Program-made: the position numbers and the translations under genes
Notes under the pieces: model-generated
The model's input: the letters and a program-made list of their open reading frames with translations, nothing else
What the model was told of the DNA's origin: nothing
Databases searched by the model: none
Assembly: GCA_003640385.1 (NCBI GenBank)
Contig: RCAB01000020.1
Span: 186,001-250,000 of the forward strand
Direction of reading: 5' to 3'
Length of the DNA stretch: 64,000 bases
From: Setaria digitata
Lineage: Eukaryota > Nematoda > Chromadorea > Rhabditida > Setariidae
Shown here: one piece after another, positions 26,024-37,754 of the stretch
Layout of the letters: each line of letters begins with the position of its first letter
Position numbering within the stretch: position 1 is the first letter of the stretch

Positions 26024-29000
26024 ATGGCCGAAGGAGCGAAAGCAGTGGTAGTGGCTGAGTGCCTGAAGCGAACGCTTGAACCGAACGCACAAGTACGACG
26101 AAATGCAGAAAATGAGTTGAAGCAAATGGAGCAATTGCCTGGTAAGTTGTTGCATATCTTAGCCTACCCACTCATCACTTCTGTTCTCCTTTCTCTCCAC
26201 TCTCCACGCTCGGAACTTTGTAACATGCTGTTTCTGTCTTCTACTTTTAGCTAAGACATTCCCGAGGCTTGTTTTGTTTTTCTCTAATGCTAAACACATT
26301 GCTTCTTTATTCTATAAATGTTCAGGATTTGGAATGGTTTGCTTTGACTTAATATTCGACCAACAAATGCTTCCCGCAGTTGTGCTTGCATCGGCAGTAT
26401 CGCTCAAGAATTTCGTAAAAGAAAACTGGGTATCAGTCTAGTGCTATTAATTCTTTTAAACAAGACTTTGTCTAATTAGTAAATTATTTCTCGCCGTTTT
26501 CCTCATATTTACAGTAGCTAAGTATGAAGTTTTCAGCGTTTCTTTTGCATATAACTTTCAAATGGTAAAACGCAGGAGTATTCAGGCTGATCAAGAAAAA
26601 AAGAGGCTCTTATTAAAATTGATTGCATCCGCTTATTATTCCACAAGTGCTATGGGATCCTTCACATTCTTTCAGAATAAAGAAAAATGTATGGTTGAAA
26701 TAAACGATGGAGAGCGAGCGCAACTGAGGGCTAGAGCGTTGGAAAGTATGCTCAGCACTTCAGGTATTTGGCTTATGTAAAGTACTTAAACTTATTTTGG
26801 CATCATTCTTGACTTTTTTTTTCATGAATAGGAGAGATAAATCTTCACTTCTTATTTAATTATTAGCCCAATTTCGACTAATGTACTGTGTCATTCCACA
26901 CAAACTTTAACTGGATTCGGTTGCAGGAAATATTCAAAAGCAGTTGTCGCAAGTGGTGTGTGTAATGGGAAAGCATGATTTTCCAGAAGAATGGCCTGAT
27001 TTAATTGTAGTTTTAGCAAAGAATTTATCAGGGATTAATCTAGATAGGCTTACGTCGACGTTGTATACACTGGATGAGCTTTGTAAAAAATACAGATATG
27101 AAGTGAAATCGAATAAATTATGGCAGGAGCTGGTCATTGTCCTGCAAGCGGTTAGTTTATATGGTTATGATTGACCCAAGTTATATGTCATTTTGACAAA
27201 CATACATGTTCTCTGTCCTGGTTTATACTTTGTTTTACTAGGTAGCAGCACCATTAACTGATCTGTTTGCAAAAATGGTGGAATGCATCCCGAACAAAGA
27301 TATGATGTCAGCAGCAGAATGTCAAACGTGGATCGATGTTACCACTCTGATTACGAAATGTTTTCATTCTCTCTGTTCACAAGATTTGCCGGAGTATTTC
27401 GAAGTAAGCATGATTTCAATATTAGTTATGGTTGTTTTTCTAAATAACTAATATTAGAAGTATAGGACTAAGAAGCTTTAGTTTAAAACGGGAGAAACTC
27501 ACTGAGGGAAGAAAAAAGAAATAATTTTTTAATTCATGTCGTGCGCTGTCTCTAGGATCACCTAAGTACATGGATCAATGGTTTTATGGCACTGCTAAAG
27601 CTACAAATTCCTCAGTTGGATACCAGAAGTATCGATTCAGAGGCGAATGTTCTAGATAAGCTCAAGTGTTGCATATGTGAAATAATCACCCTATACTCTC
27701 AGGTCTATCATTGATACCAATTATTTTTTTCAGCCTACTCTTTAGATATATGGTTATTTATTTTAAATTCTGATTAACAGAAATTGATTATAGCGATATG
27801 AGGAAGAAATCATGCCTTTCATGATGCCTAATGATAAGAATTTGATCATGCAAGAAAAAGCAGAGCAAAGGTGTTGGCTAATAGAGTGTGCTTGGCAGTT
27901 GCTCGTTTCGATTGATCAAAAACCAAGGTTCACTTTTAGTAAAAGCAATAAATGTGTGTGTTGTTTGATAGAAGAAATAGGCATATATTGATATCTAATT
28001 GTTGTCATATCTTAGGTACGACACCTTAGTAAATGCATCGCTTGGCTTTCTATCTTCAGTGTGTCAGCGGTCTCAGTATTCAGCAATTTTCGAACACGAA
28101 GAGATGTTAAAGACATTATATGAAGATGTGATTATTAAAAACGTGATGCTAAGGGAGTGTGATTTTGAACTTTTTGAGGATGATCCGCTCGAGTATATGA
28201 GAAGAGATATTGAAGGTATCTTTGTCTTTTTTTTGAAATGTGATACGGCATTGTGCTCATTTTGTTTGACTTCCTTTCCTTCTCTCATTTGAAGGTCTGA
28301 TGATTCATTTGGATAAGACTTGGATAAGCGCACTTTTTAATCTTTCAATCTTTATTAGCAACAAGTTGAGTACTAATGTCCTGCGTTCCTGTCGCCTTAC
28401 ATATTATTTAAACAAGACATGTATTATTTACTGTTCCTTTGCTGCCAAAATCACTGCTTAAACAAAATTGTGTATGTGTGTGTGTGTGTGTGCTTCAAAC
28501 AAGTATCTCATTACCAATCATGCTTATTTCGTTTATCTTATTTCAGGTTCTGATATTGGTACNATGTATTATTTACTGTTCCTTTGCTGCCAAAATCACT
28601 GCTTAAACAAAATTGTGTATGTGTGTGTGTGTGTGTATGTGTGTGTGTGTGTGCTTCAAACAAGTATCGCATTACCAATCATGCTTATTTCGTTTATCTT
28701 ATTTCAGGTTCTGATATTGGTACCCGACGTCGTGGGGCAAGTGATTTCTTACGAGCACTTTGTCGTCGACCTGAAGAACCTAGAATCTTAGGCATCTTGT
28801 CAGAAGTACTACAGTCATTTTTGCAAGAAAGCGTAGCAGATCTCACTAATAATTGGTTGAAAAAGGATGTCGTTTACTGCCTGATAACAGCAGTTGCAGT
28901 AAAAGCAGAGACAGTAAAACATGGAGCAACCGTTACAAGTGATCTCGTGGGTTTTGTTTCTAGATAAAATCGTGAATTCGAATGAGGATAAGTTAAACAG

Positions 29001-31861
29001 ACTCACCCATTAACATTTTTTTTTGAATTTGTTCATGTTAATGGGAAAATGTTTCTTTTTTTTTTTTCAGGTAGATGTCGTTGATTTTTATCAGACACAC
29101 GTACATACTGATCTCTTCATGGATGACATTGATGCACTACCAATACTAAAAACTAATGCATTGAAATATATTGTCATATTCCGGAATCATTTACGGCCAG
29201 ATCAGTTAGTAGAACTTGTCGGGGCATTTTTGAAACTACTTTCTTCTCGACATACAATTCTGCATCAGTATGTTGCCTATGCTTTGGAAAGGCTTATGCT
29301 TGTGAGGTGCAGAGAAACCGGAAAGGTGATTTTTTTTTCTTAAGCTTGACTTTGTAAATTATTTGCATACTTGATATAAATCTAACTTACGGGTATCTCT
29401 TTTTTCAAATTTTATTAATATTTTAGGTTTTGTTAACGCATGAAAATCTGCCGGTAGGTCCGCTGATCGTTGCTTTATTCACTTGTTTTGAGACAAATCC
29501 AAAGGCCCAGAATTCACATTACCTTATGAAAGCATTGCTACGCTGCTTCAATATTATCGATGTAAGTTAACAGGAAGTTGTGGAACATAAGTGGCAAACA
29601 TTTGTTAGCTAATATTATTTGAGTAGAAAGACATCTAAAATTCAGGTAATATGGTCAAAATTTTGTTCAGTCACATGATTTGTACAATTCCACTTTTCAC
29701 ATAATTCATTAATTCAGTCATAAACCTGATTTTCACTGCAGACTGAAACAGCAAAAAGTTCTGCCCACATAGTTGATAAGTTAGCCACGATGATTGGTGT
29801 TGCTGTTAAGAATCCAGTTGATCCGCTACATATCCACTACGTCTTCGAATCACTTTGTGTGCTGATCAGGCAGGTGAGTAAAAGATTCATCTAATTCATT
29901 AATATTTGTGAGCGCTAATTTTTTAAATTCTTTTGCAAAAATTAGAAAACAGCTAGTCTCATCTGTAGTATTTTTGTCAAATCTATTGTTTGAATTACAG
30001 GTTTATGGAGTGGTGGATGGCGGCATAGAGAAGTTCGTAATGCCTCTTATCGAGAGCATTTTCTCTTCAGACGCTGTCGATTTTGTCCCTTACGCATTAC
30101 AGATCACAGGTCAATACTTATAAATGACTTATTTCAGGTTACCAATATCAGAACCGACGTTGTGAGGCAAGTTGGTTCGGTTAAGTTAACATAAAGGATT
30201 TTTTACTTGAAGTTTATTACAGCTTTGCTGTTGGACCAGGCTGAAGCAGAAAGGCAGAAAACAGGCACATCCTGCGTGAATAGCTATTTGCCTTTTTTCG
30301 GTAATCTTATGAAAGAGGAACTGTGGTTACGAACGGCGAATATCCCTGCTGCATTATTGGTGATTCTAATTTCTGTGGCTTTGCGATTCTGTCAGTATTA
30401 CAAATCTCACTTTGAATCATTTTGATTTTCAGGTGATTGAGTCATTTATGTGCAGCCATGCCAAGCATATCTTGGACAATTATGCAAATAGTCTTTTGGC
30501 AGTCTTTCAGAAATTGATTTCTTCAAAGGCTTTAGATCAATATGGTTTCCAGTTAGCTAGTATATTCCTTCGCTATGTAAATGTATGTCTTCTTTTCACA
30601 AGTATCTTTTGTTTCAAGAAGAGCCAGATTTAAAATCTAAGATTTTTTTTTTCTGTGGATTTTAGCAAGCCGATGTATTAACGGAGTCCGCGCTTATGAT
30701 CCCGATGTTGCGACGGATTCAGTTCACGAAAACGACCAAATTCATGAAAAATTTCGTCCTTTTTCTTGCACGATTCGCAATTATACGAGGAAGCTTGGTT
30801 CTTTATCAGGTATATAATCCATTTTATTCATAATATGGTAAAGGCATGGATTTTCTCCTTGTTTAGGTTCTGGAATTAATACAAACGGGTATGTTTATGA
30901 TGGTCGTCGAGAAGATTCTCATTCCTGAGTTGAGCAAAATGTGCAGTACTACAACCTATGATGAAAAACGATTGTGTTGCATTGGCTTTGCTAACCTTGC
31001 AGCTGAAATGGTGGACAAATTAGGGCAAGTTACCTACCCTCATTTACTCCTTCACTTCAGGTTTATTCAAAGTTTAACTAAGGAAGTATCTACTTTGCTT
31101 TATCCTAACACATTATTTGGTCAATCAGACTACCACATAGTTGGGGATTTACCTGACTACCATATTTTTTTGTAATAGACCTTTTACAGTCGATTTAAAT
31201 GAAACAGCTCTTTTGTGATTTGTTAAAAGGGAAGTTCCGGTTGTTACAGATTGCAATACGGAATACTAGTAGAATCATTAGTGCGATTAGTGGAGGCTTC
31301 TGGTAGTGGGCCAACTCCCCTCAATTCAGACGACATTGAAGAGTGTGGGTTACTTTCCGCACTGGAACTAGAACGGAATGACCCTTTCTGTAAGTTGAGT
31401 TATGCACAGCATTCGGATGTTGTCGCTGCCGAAGTTGTCAATTTTAAAGGTTTGTCTTATCCTTTTTTTTTCTGAGCTTATCGATGTCTTAACGTATCTG
31501 GATGTTTGGAACTTGCTGGTACACTAATATCCTTTTTCTTTTTTTTGCATTTTTCCAGGAATTTGCTTAGGAATTTTTAATTTAGCGAATTTGAAGTCCG
31601 ACTAATTCAGTTAATGTCACTAATAAACGGAGAAGCAAGCTTTCACCTTCGTGGCTTTTGCGTGTCATTAAGCAGCCAGTTGCTTAAGTTCCACTAGTAA
31701 AACTTTCGAATTTTACACATTGTAGGGCTAAGGATGTGATTTTTGCAGCCTATTTGGCGGAAGCTATAATGGTACGTGCTGTAACTCGCAAAGCAGATTC
31801 TGCAAGTTGCATTAATGAAGAGATACGCAGTTTCCTGGCCGGATACGCGCAACAAGTTTAA
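26024..31861 (+). CDS. xpo-2: Exportin-2 (CSE1/CAS), importin-alpha re-export receptor
   Basis: HEAT-repeat karyopherin that returns importin-alpha to the cytoplasm with RanGTP. Nineteen exons, all in phase, give 994 aa (human 971): 26024-26141, 26326-26429, 26676-26763, 26927-27150, 27242-27403, 27556-27702, 27794-27927, 28016-28215, 28708-28946, 29071-29325, 29427-29561, 29742-29873, 30001-30109, 30223-30359, 30433-30582, 30666-30809, 30867-31060, 31250-31449, 31749-31861. The N-terminal importin-beta domain carries GKHDFPEEWPDL and LKNFVKENW; family blocks FELFEDDPLEYMRRDIEGSD, EKILIPELSKM and VPYALQI follow. Exon 3 is taken from 26676 because that acceptor restores the human-like junction; upstream acceptors add non-conserved sequence. 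Intron 8 holds a duplicated acceptor and the window's only N. Poly(A) signal candidate 32081-32086. Confidence 0.96.
28471..28490 (+). repeat. TG dinucleotide microsatellite, first copy
   Basis: About ten TG units within XPO2 intron 8. Shorter than its counterpart in the second copy. Confidence 0.85.
28617..28652 (+). repeat. TG dinucleotide microsatellite, second copy
   Basis: Longer TG tract interrupted by TATG in the second copy of the duplicated intron segment. The length difference between copies is what slippage or allelic variation would give. Confidence 0.85.
30125..30175 (+). repeat. Intronic partial copy of XPO2 exon 9 start with a 13-bp internal inversion
   Basis: Bases 30129-30170 align without gaps to 28699-28740 (acceptor plus first exon bases): CTTATTTCAGGT is the same, and CCGACGTxGTGxGGCAAG follows. 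Between them TCTGATATTGGTA is replaced by its exact reverse complement TACCAATATCAGA. It lies in the intron after exon 13. Confidence 0.8.
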
Positions 31862-33814
31862 GATGTGAAGAATTACAAGCAATCGTGATAAGTTCCCATC
31901 GATATCAAGTTACTGTACCTCCTGCTGCCTGTGGTGTACAGATTTTATGCTCTTTGATATTAGAGTATAATGATGCTTCGTGTAGACCTGGTTGCTGTTC
32001 TTATATCTCCGGTTTTTCCTTTTTCATTTTAATCTGCATTGTAAAGTTGGAGGTACTAATCCATGATGTAGCTATGTTGAAATAAAATCAGATAGCAGAG
32101 TGTTGTTTAGACGTTTTTCCCTTTTTGTTATTTTGTTTTTATAGTTTTGTTATAACATATACAAGTATAGATCGTGAAATGAATTTGACGACATTATAGA
32201 GTTGGAGGACTGCTTATGAGATCTTCACTTATGTATCATAGCTAAGATTTTTTTGGAATAGACGAGAAGTTATCCTCGTCAATATATGAATATATGCACC
32301 AATTTTCCAATCGGATACTGTTTCTTAGCTTATGTATAAGGATCACGCATTAAAAAAAAATGCACGATAAGCGGAAGCTACTGCTTATCCCGGAATCTGA
32401 TTCCTTATTTCAATTTGCATTTGTTTATTTTTCCATAAAAGATGCACGATAAAGCTTGAATTGCCGTAAAATGAGAACTTGATGGCAAAGGGATAGCTAG
32501 CGAATGGTGAATGTTTTTGATTAGCACTGCTCACTATTGGGGAATTCTCCGCATTCGGCTCGTAGGAATATTTTAACAATAAGTGACTAACCTATAAGTT
32601 CCAATCCACCCTTCTATATCTATTATTTCTCAACTTGCTTCTTACCTTACTCTTCATTAGTTTGTTCAATTAAATTATCCCATTACTGAAGTCGTAGACC
32701 CACTAGAATTCATAAAAGAGGTGTTCAATTACTCCAGTCCAGCATTTGATTAATAATCTCCATTTTTTACAACACAAAGCTTAACAGAATAGTTGACGGC
32801 ATTAGTGCTTTCGTCAAATTTTTACATCAATAGCAGTCCTGCTTAATCAGTACCTAGAAGCATCTGATCAGGTCGTTCTATATAGTAGGTATTTATCTGT
32901 GATGCCTAACCCAAGCACCATATTTTGCATTAATTGTTTTCAGTTAATGTTGCAATTTTATTCTATCTACTGAATTTAAGTTTTGAAAGTAAATCGTCAT
33001 GGGGAAATTATAGTTACTCCACTACCCCCTATTTCTGCCCGCTATAAACTTCCTTTTTATAAAATTTCCTTTTTAACAAATGCAATATGCTTTCTCCATT
33101 AAGTTCGATAGGAAAGAAAGAGATTGTTAGTGAAGGAGGCCCGACAGAGAAGCGATAACTGAATGAATTTAGTCAGAGGCATGCTTCCCAGTGAACTACA
33201 ATAAGTTTGGCTGCAAAAAGTAAAGGTGTAGGAGTAGTCTTGATGGAAAATAACCAAATAAAAAGTAGCACTTCAAAATAGGCTTGTAACTAGTGCAGAC
33301 GAGCATACAATCGGACGCTGTTCATAGAGTTGATGAAATTTCCAGTATAACTTAAAAAATAGGCTTATAAGCTTCATTGTTAAGTTGGTTTTACAAAATT
33401 TCTGAATCTATCAATAAGAAGACTCTGGAGAACACAATATTTAATTTATCAGGATATGTGCTCATTGCTTCCTTCATCTCACTGTACTTGTTTTTCTTTC
33501 TATTCTATCACGAGTACTACTTTTATCTCACATTAGTGTTAGATTAGTGTTAGTTTCTGTAAATATTTCAATAAGTAAAAATGAATATATTTCCCTTTCT
33601 TGTACGAAATAAACAGAAACGAATGAATTAGGGGATAGAAAACAGCAAGGATAAGGAGATAAATGTAGTAAGTCACAAAAAACGTGGAATGAAATTAAAA
33701 TGACTTTCAGACGGGACAATGTCAAGTCAAGGAGTCCGATCGCTCTCTGGATTATTCCTGATTTCAGTTTCGATTTAATTCAGATGAGTTTATTACTTAC
33801 GACTGTTCGCACTA
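31862..33814 (+). other. Intergenic: XPO2 3' UTR and Ly6-gene upstream region
   Basis: About 1.95 kb of AT-rich DNA. AATAAA at 32081-32086 is the likely XPO2 poly(A) signal, 220 bp after the stop. Nothing else with coding potential was seen on either strand. Confidence 0.5.
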
Positions 33815-34387
33815 ATGTCCTACCATCTGCTCTCTTTACTTACATTCAGTTCATTTTGTTTTGTTATCGTCACATCGCTCAGCTGTTGGTACTGTCAGGG
33901 TAAGATGGTAGCGGAGGAGAGCTGGATGACACCGATCAGTAGTTGCTGCGAACCGCATGTCATCCAGTGCAACCGTAGCTACTGTTTTTTTGCTGAGATA
34001 CAAGGTTCAACCCCATTTTGGATTTCTGGATGTACCGATGACGAATTCACTGGTAACCGAATTAATAGTATAAGGAGCATTTAAACTCCCTTAATTATTT
34101 ATGTGTATCTAAAAATCGACTGCACTCGTTGAATTTCATCAAAAAATTACTTAAGGATTATAGGTTGTGATCAGTATCACATACCGTATAACTCGATTCT
34201 CCGGCGATGCCAATGTCACACCGACCTTTGCAATTTAATCGACAGGATACCACGTTGTCCGCAGGACTCATCCAACCAAACCACAGCAAAGTCTTCTGGA
34301 GATATGAATTACGTGAAGAGCATTGCGTGGACCAATCAAATCATGTCACTCAGTCCACTACTGCTTCTCCTATTAGCTTCAGGCTGA
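33815..34387 (+). CDS. Ly6/three-finger-like GPI-anchored cell-surface protein
   Basis: Two exons (33815-34052, 34164-34387) join in phase to give 153 aa. Layout: signal peptide (residues 1-23, MSYHLLSLLTFSSFCFVIVT then SLS), mature start CWYC, then spaced cysteines (CC, CNRSYC, GC, GCD), ending in CQCHTDLCN, the Cys-Asn end typical of Ly6/uPAR three-finger folds. After a polar linker with an NQT glycosylation site comes a short hydrophobic tail (SPLLLLLLASG) ending at the stop, as in GPI signals. Nematodes have such proteins (ODR-2/HOT group) on neurons and other cells; the ligand of this one is unknown. The first exon opens directly on the signal peptide ATG. Distinct from secreted three-finger venom proteins because of the GPI signal. 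Confidence 0.75.
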
Positions 34388-35503
34388 CTGCTTCAAATGC
34401 AGTAACATCACCAAAACTAGAATGTTTACTGCACTTGCTAGCATGATACACTCCTGACCCAGAATATGTTCTTGTTTTAGACCACTTTGGAGAGGGACAA
34501 ATGAATGATAATGATTTCCAGGCACACCACTACGCTAGCCAATGAACTGTGAGAGATTCCATTAACCCCGTACGTTAGTCGAGAAACATCTGCAACGCAT
34601 CTCAGTGATTATGCATGAGTCACAGTCCGTACTAATTAGCGAAACAAACTACCGCAAGCAACGTTCCGATCTCATGTCCTCTCTGTCCCCTATAAAGGCC
34701 GACTGGTATTTGATGGTCTAATAGAGTGGTAAGAAGATGTAATTGTTTCTAGTGAGCTGAACATTGAACTGGGTCAGGATTTTTCCCGTGGTCTAAGGTG
34801 AATAGAGGTCTAGAGATACTTTTCGATTAACTATTAACATAGGCCTTTAATAAGTCGTTCGATGGGTGTGAGTTCCCTAAGCATAAGATACGTATCATTC
34901 ATCTAGTTTGAGAATCGTTTACTCATTTCCCTCATGAATATCATTCATAATAAATTATCATTGTAATATCATGTTTCTTGTTATTGTCGTTTTGATGTAC
35001 TATGATAAGGTGCACATTATTAAATAAATTCTATCATCTGTTGCAAGCACACAATGCAGAAGTGACGTGACCAAGTGGACCAAGGAACAATGTTGCAGAA
35101 AAACCAGGAAATTTTAAAATCCAATTAAAAGACATAAAGCACTCGATCATTGGGCATCTGATCGATTTATAGTGTTATTTCTAACCTTGCTATACTAAGG
35201 GTTTTTTGCTCCTTGCTTCCGTTTCAAGTATTACTCCATGTTGCAGGCTCACCATTCATTTCTCTCTTGAGCATTCCTACAATAGTCCCACGAACGTCAC
35301 AGCCTAATCCTACCAATGCATTGGCAATAATTTTAATGATAACTTTATCAGGAACAAGTACTGACGAATGAAGGCTCTTTGATCGAAGTATTCAGTAGGA
35401 GTGAGAGACAGGTGATGGTTTTCAGATAGTCAATTAATGTGGAAAAGTATATCGTTCGCCTGGGACTGTAGTTTGTTGGCTTCGGGCAAGAAAAAACATA
35501 AGC
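34388..35503 (+). other. Intergenic between Ly6-like and PSF3 genes
   Basis: About 1.1 kb. I see no gene in it. Candidate poly(A) word AATAAA-like near 35024-35029 (TTAAATAAATTC). The PSF3 start has no strong acceptor immediately upstream. Confidence 0.45.
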
Positions 35504-36439
35504 ATGCTTACAGGAATGGAAAGAAGGAAAGCATTATGGATGGACGTGGACAAAAACTATTACGATATTAGGGATATTTTAGCATGCAAGCAAAGCCTTA
35601 AGTGTTTATTTTCTAACCCTCTTCCTCGAGGTAAATTTTCTAATTTCTTATTAGGAGATATCAAATCTGCGTTTTTTTGTGGCATTAATTGTTCGTGTCC
35701 TGGAACAATATCTTCACAATTTTAGAAATTTTCCATTTGATTGGTCAAAGAGCACCAGATGTGGAAGAAGGTTTTTGTCAAGCAGATTTACCACTTTTCA
35801 TGATCAGAACTCTGCCCAGTTGTCGGGTATGCTTGTCATTTAATACTTTGGAAAAGCATCTGTAAGAACGTAAGGAAACACAAAGTAATAAGAAGTGCAT
35901 ACAGGTTGTACCTCCGGTAGAATTCAGTCCAATACAAATGCAAGTTTTACGTGCAGCGCCAGAACATGTTGATGTGATGCATTTGAATCAGTTCTACTTT
36001 ATTCTTTCGAGGCACATTGTTAAATTGGTACCAGGTTACTTGCTTTATATTCATATTTTAATTATCTCCTCACTTTGTTCAAGTATTTCGCTGAAATATT
36101 ACCCCTCTCTAAAAAAAAAAGTGCTTAGGAAATGTTGTGAGAAATTGGCTTTTCTCTCACTTTTCATTCTAGACCTGTTATGAAATTAAACGCTATGCTT
36201 TCATTCTACTTTTAGATGAGGACGGACGCGCACTGGCAGAAACAGCACTCTTTTCATTCTTACAGCGTAGTGGCTGGATTCTAAACTGTGCGCTGCATCA
36301 GGGCTCAAAATCGAAGAAAATTGACTCTACTGAAGCACAGCTTTATCGGGAAGCATTCAACTGTGCAATGCAGTTCAGTCGATGGTTCAATTCGAGGCAA
36401 GCTATTTGTCGTAAACGAGACAGTAGTCATTTAGATTGA
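35504..36439 (+). CDS. psf-3: GINS complex subunit PSF3
   Basis: GINS is the tetramer that joins MCM2-7 and CDC45 in the replicative CMG helicase. Four exons (35504-35630, 35726-35826, 35905-36034, 36216-36439) close in phase to give 193 aa; human PSF3 is 216. The N-terminus YYDIRDILACKQSLKCLF corresponds to the family's FLSLDDIL block; GQRAPDVEEG then ADLPLFMIRTL matches the GSKLELPLWLAKGL region; LRAAPEHVDVMHLNQFYF matches SADPNVVDLHKMGPHFYGFG; DEDGRALAETALFSFLQR matches the last helix. The third donor is placed at CCAG/GTTACT because only that choice keeps the last exon in frame. The start could instead be the internal ATG at 35540 (MDVDKNYYDI), 12 codons in. Confidence 0.88.
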
Positions 36440-36724
36440 ATCGAAGACTTTGTCCCTTTGTACATATTAGTGATATGGAGACAGCTTAGTTCATTCTGAT
36501 GAATATGACATAAAAGTTAAAAGTTGCTCTTCACTAATTTAAAACTGATCTTTACTAGGGAAGTAGAACCACATTTTAACTTTTAAACTTGCTTTTCCGC
36601 ATAGCGCACTACTTCCTCTTTTCATCGCTTGAGTTTTGTGTCTTGAGTTTTCGTTTCAAAATACCAATTTATATCTGCTGCCTTCATGGAAGCAACACAT
36701 TCTTGTTCTCTTTTAATCACTCCT

Positions 36725-36752
36725 TTATATATATATATATATATATATATAT
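36725..36752 (+). repeat. TA dinucleotide array
   Basis: Perfect (TA)n of about 13-14 units. The word TGGAAGCAACA occurs on both sides (near 36686 and 36752), hinting at a small local duplication around the array. Confidence 0.9.
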
Positions 36753-36839
36753 GGAAGCAACAGAATCACAGTTTGCTCAACAGAAAGAAGGAAACTTAGG
36801 AGGCTTGAGAAAAATGAAGGAAATGTATGCAAAATATGA

Positions 36840-36880
36840 ATATATATATATAAAAGAGAACATATATATATATATATGTT
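36840..36880 (+). repeat. Interrupted TA array, able to fold back
   Basis: Two TATATATATA blocks separated by AAAGAGAACA. The blocks can pair with each other and with the array at 36725. Confidence 0.8.
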
Positions 36881-37754
36881 GAACTGTTTTCTGGTTCGTG
36901 CTGTCGACACTCAACAGTTGCAGTTTCTTTTGACATCTCAGTCCTGTTTTTCTTACACCTTTTTGTTGCATAAAACTTCATAATTTGCTCTTAGGTTTAT
37001 GCTTATCATTTGCTGGGTCTTAGATTTTCCGTTCACGATATTTTATTGTTGATATTATTTTCATAATTATCCATTGAGAAATAAAAATTCCTTTGCTTAC
37101 CTCATAAGTGTTGAGCGTGTGGTGGTTGTAACCATCATTTCCCTTAAGTTGGAGCAGGAACCGGGAGAAACAAGGATTATCGTTGGTTGTAAGTGGATAA
37201 AGATGCATTGGAATATTTGCAAATTGTTTTAAGGGCCTAATGGTGCCTTGTCTAAAAATCATATTTGAAATATGGAAGGTAAGGCATGTTGACGAAGGTT
37301 TCTTGTCTTGACTTTATTAGCTGTTTGTGTGTAATTCAAGTTTTTTCTATAGACTGTTCGATGGAGCTTTTAGAATATAAAAGAATTGCAGTCTTTGTCA
37401 GGTCCTTTTAGAAGTACTTCCTATTTTAGTACATGTAAGTTAGAGACAAGGTTTCTTATTTTGACTTTATCCTTCTTTCCACCGTCGTTTTTGATATCGC
37501 AGTGTTTCTGCTTACTAGCAATACGATGTTTACTAAGGACCTTGATTTTGAGCTTAGCGTATTTTCACTTATTAATTATTTTCGTTTTGTTCAAGTGATG
37601 TTCGGTCAAACAGTTATCTGCTGCTTAAGTATACTACGAATTGTCACTGCTGCTTGGTATATGCTGTTTGCTTCTTTTAAGATGAACGAATATTTTCTAT
37701 GCTTTATAAGATCTTTTTCAGTTCATCATTCCAGCTAAAATCGAGCAGTGAATA

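Larger units (their letters stand above)
28419..28723 (+). repeat. Tandem duplication of XPO2 intron 8 end, joined at an N
   Basis: Bases 28419-28562 and 28564-~28723 are near-identical direct copies, each running from an ATGTATTATTTACTG word through a TG microsatellite to the acceptor ATTTCAG and the first exon bases GGTTCTGATATTGGTAC. They differ in TG-repeat length and one C/G. The single N at 28563 sits exactly at the join. Either a recent tandem duplication or two haplotypes placed end to end by gap closure. Confidence 0.9.
36440..37754 (+). other. Intergenic with TA microsatellites
   Basis: About 1.3 kb between PSF3 and APC7. It contains two TA arrays (listed separately) and otherwise T-rich sequence. 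Open frames here are repeat-driven or short. Confidence 0.5.

Noticed and set aside
26562..26675. Open extension ahead of XPO2 exon 3
   Set aside because: The frame is open, but the strong CTTTCAG acceptor at 26675 gives a junction matching the family; the extra residues match nothing in CSE1.
28468..28707. Frame through the TG microsatellite giving Cys-Val repeats
   Set aside because: Translation of a repeat inside an intron; the real exon starts at 28708.
33815..34387. Secreted three-finger venom-type protein
   Set aside because: The C-terminal hydrophobic GPI-type tail and the Ly6-like ending indicate a surface-anchored protein.
36725..36880. CRISPR-like or transposon ends
   Set aside because: Only simple TA repeats; no spacers, terminal inverted repeats or transposase.
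36589..36981. Several overlapping frames rich in Ile-Tyr
   Set aside because: Products of the TA microsatellites, open in several frames on both strands.
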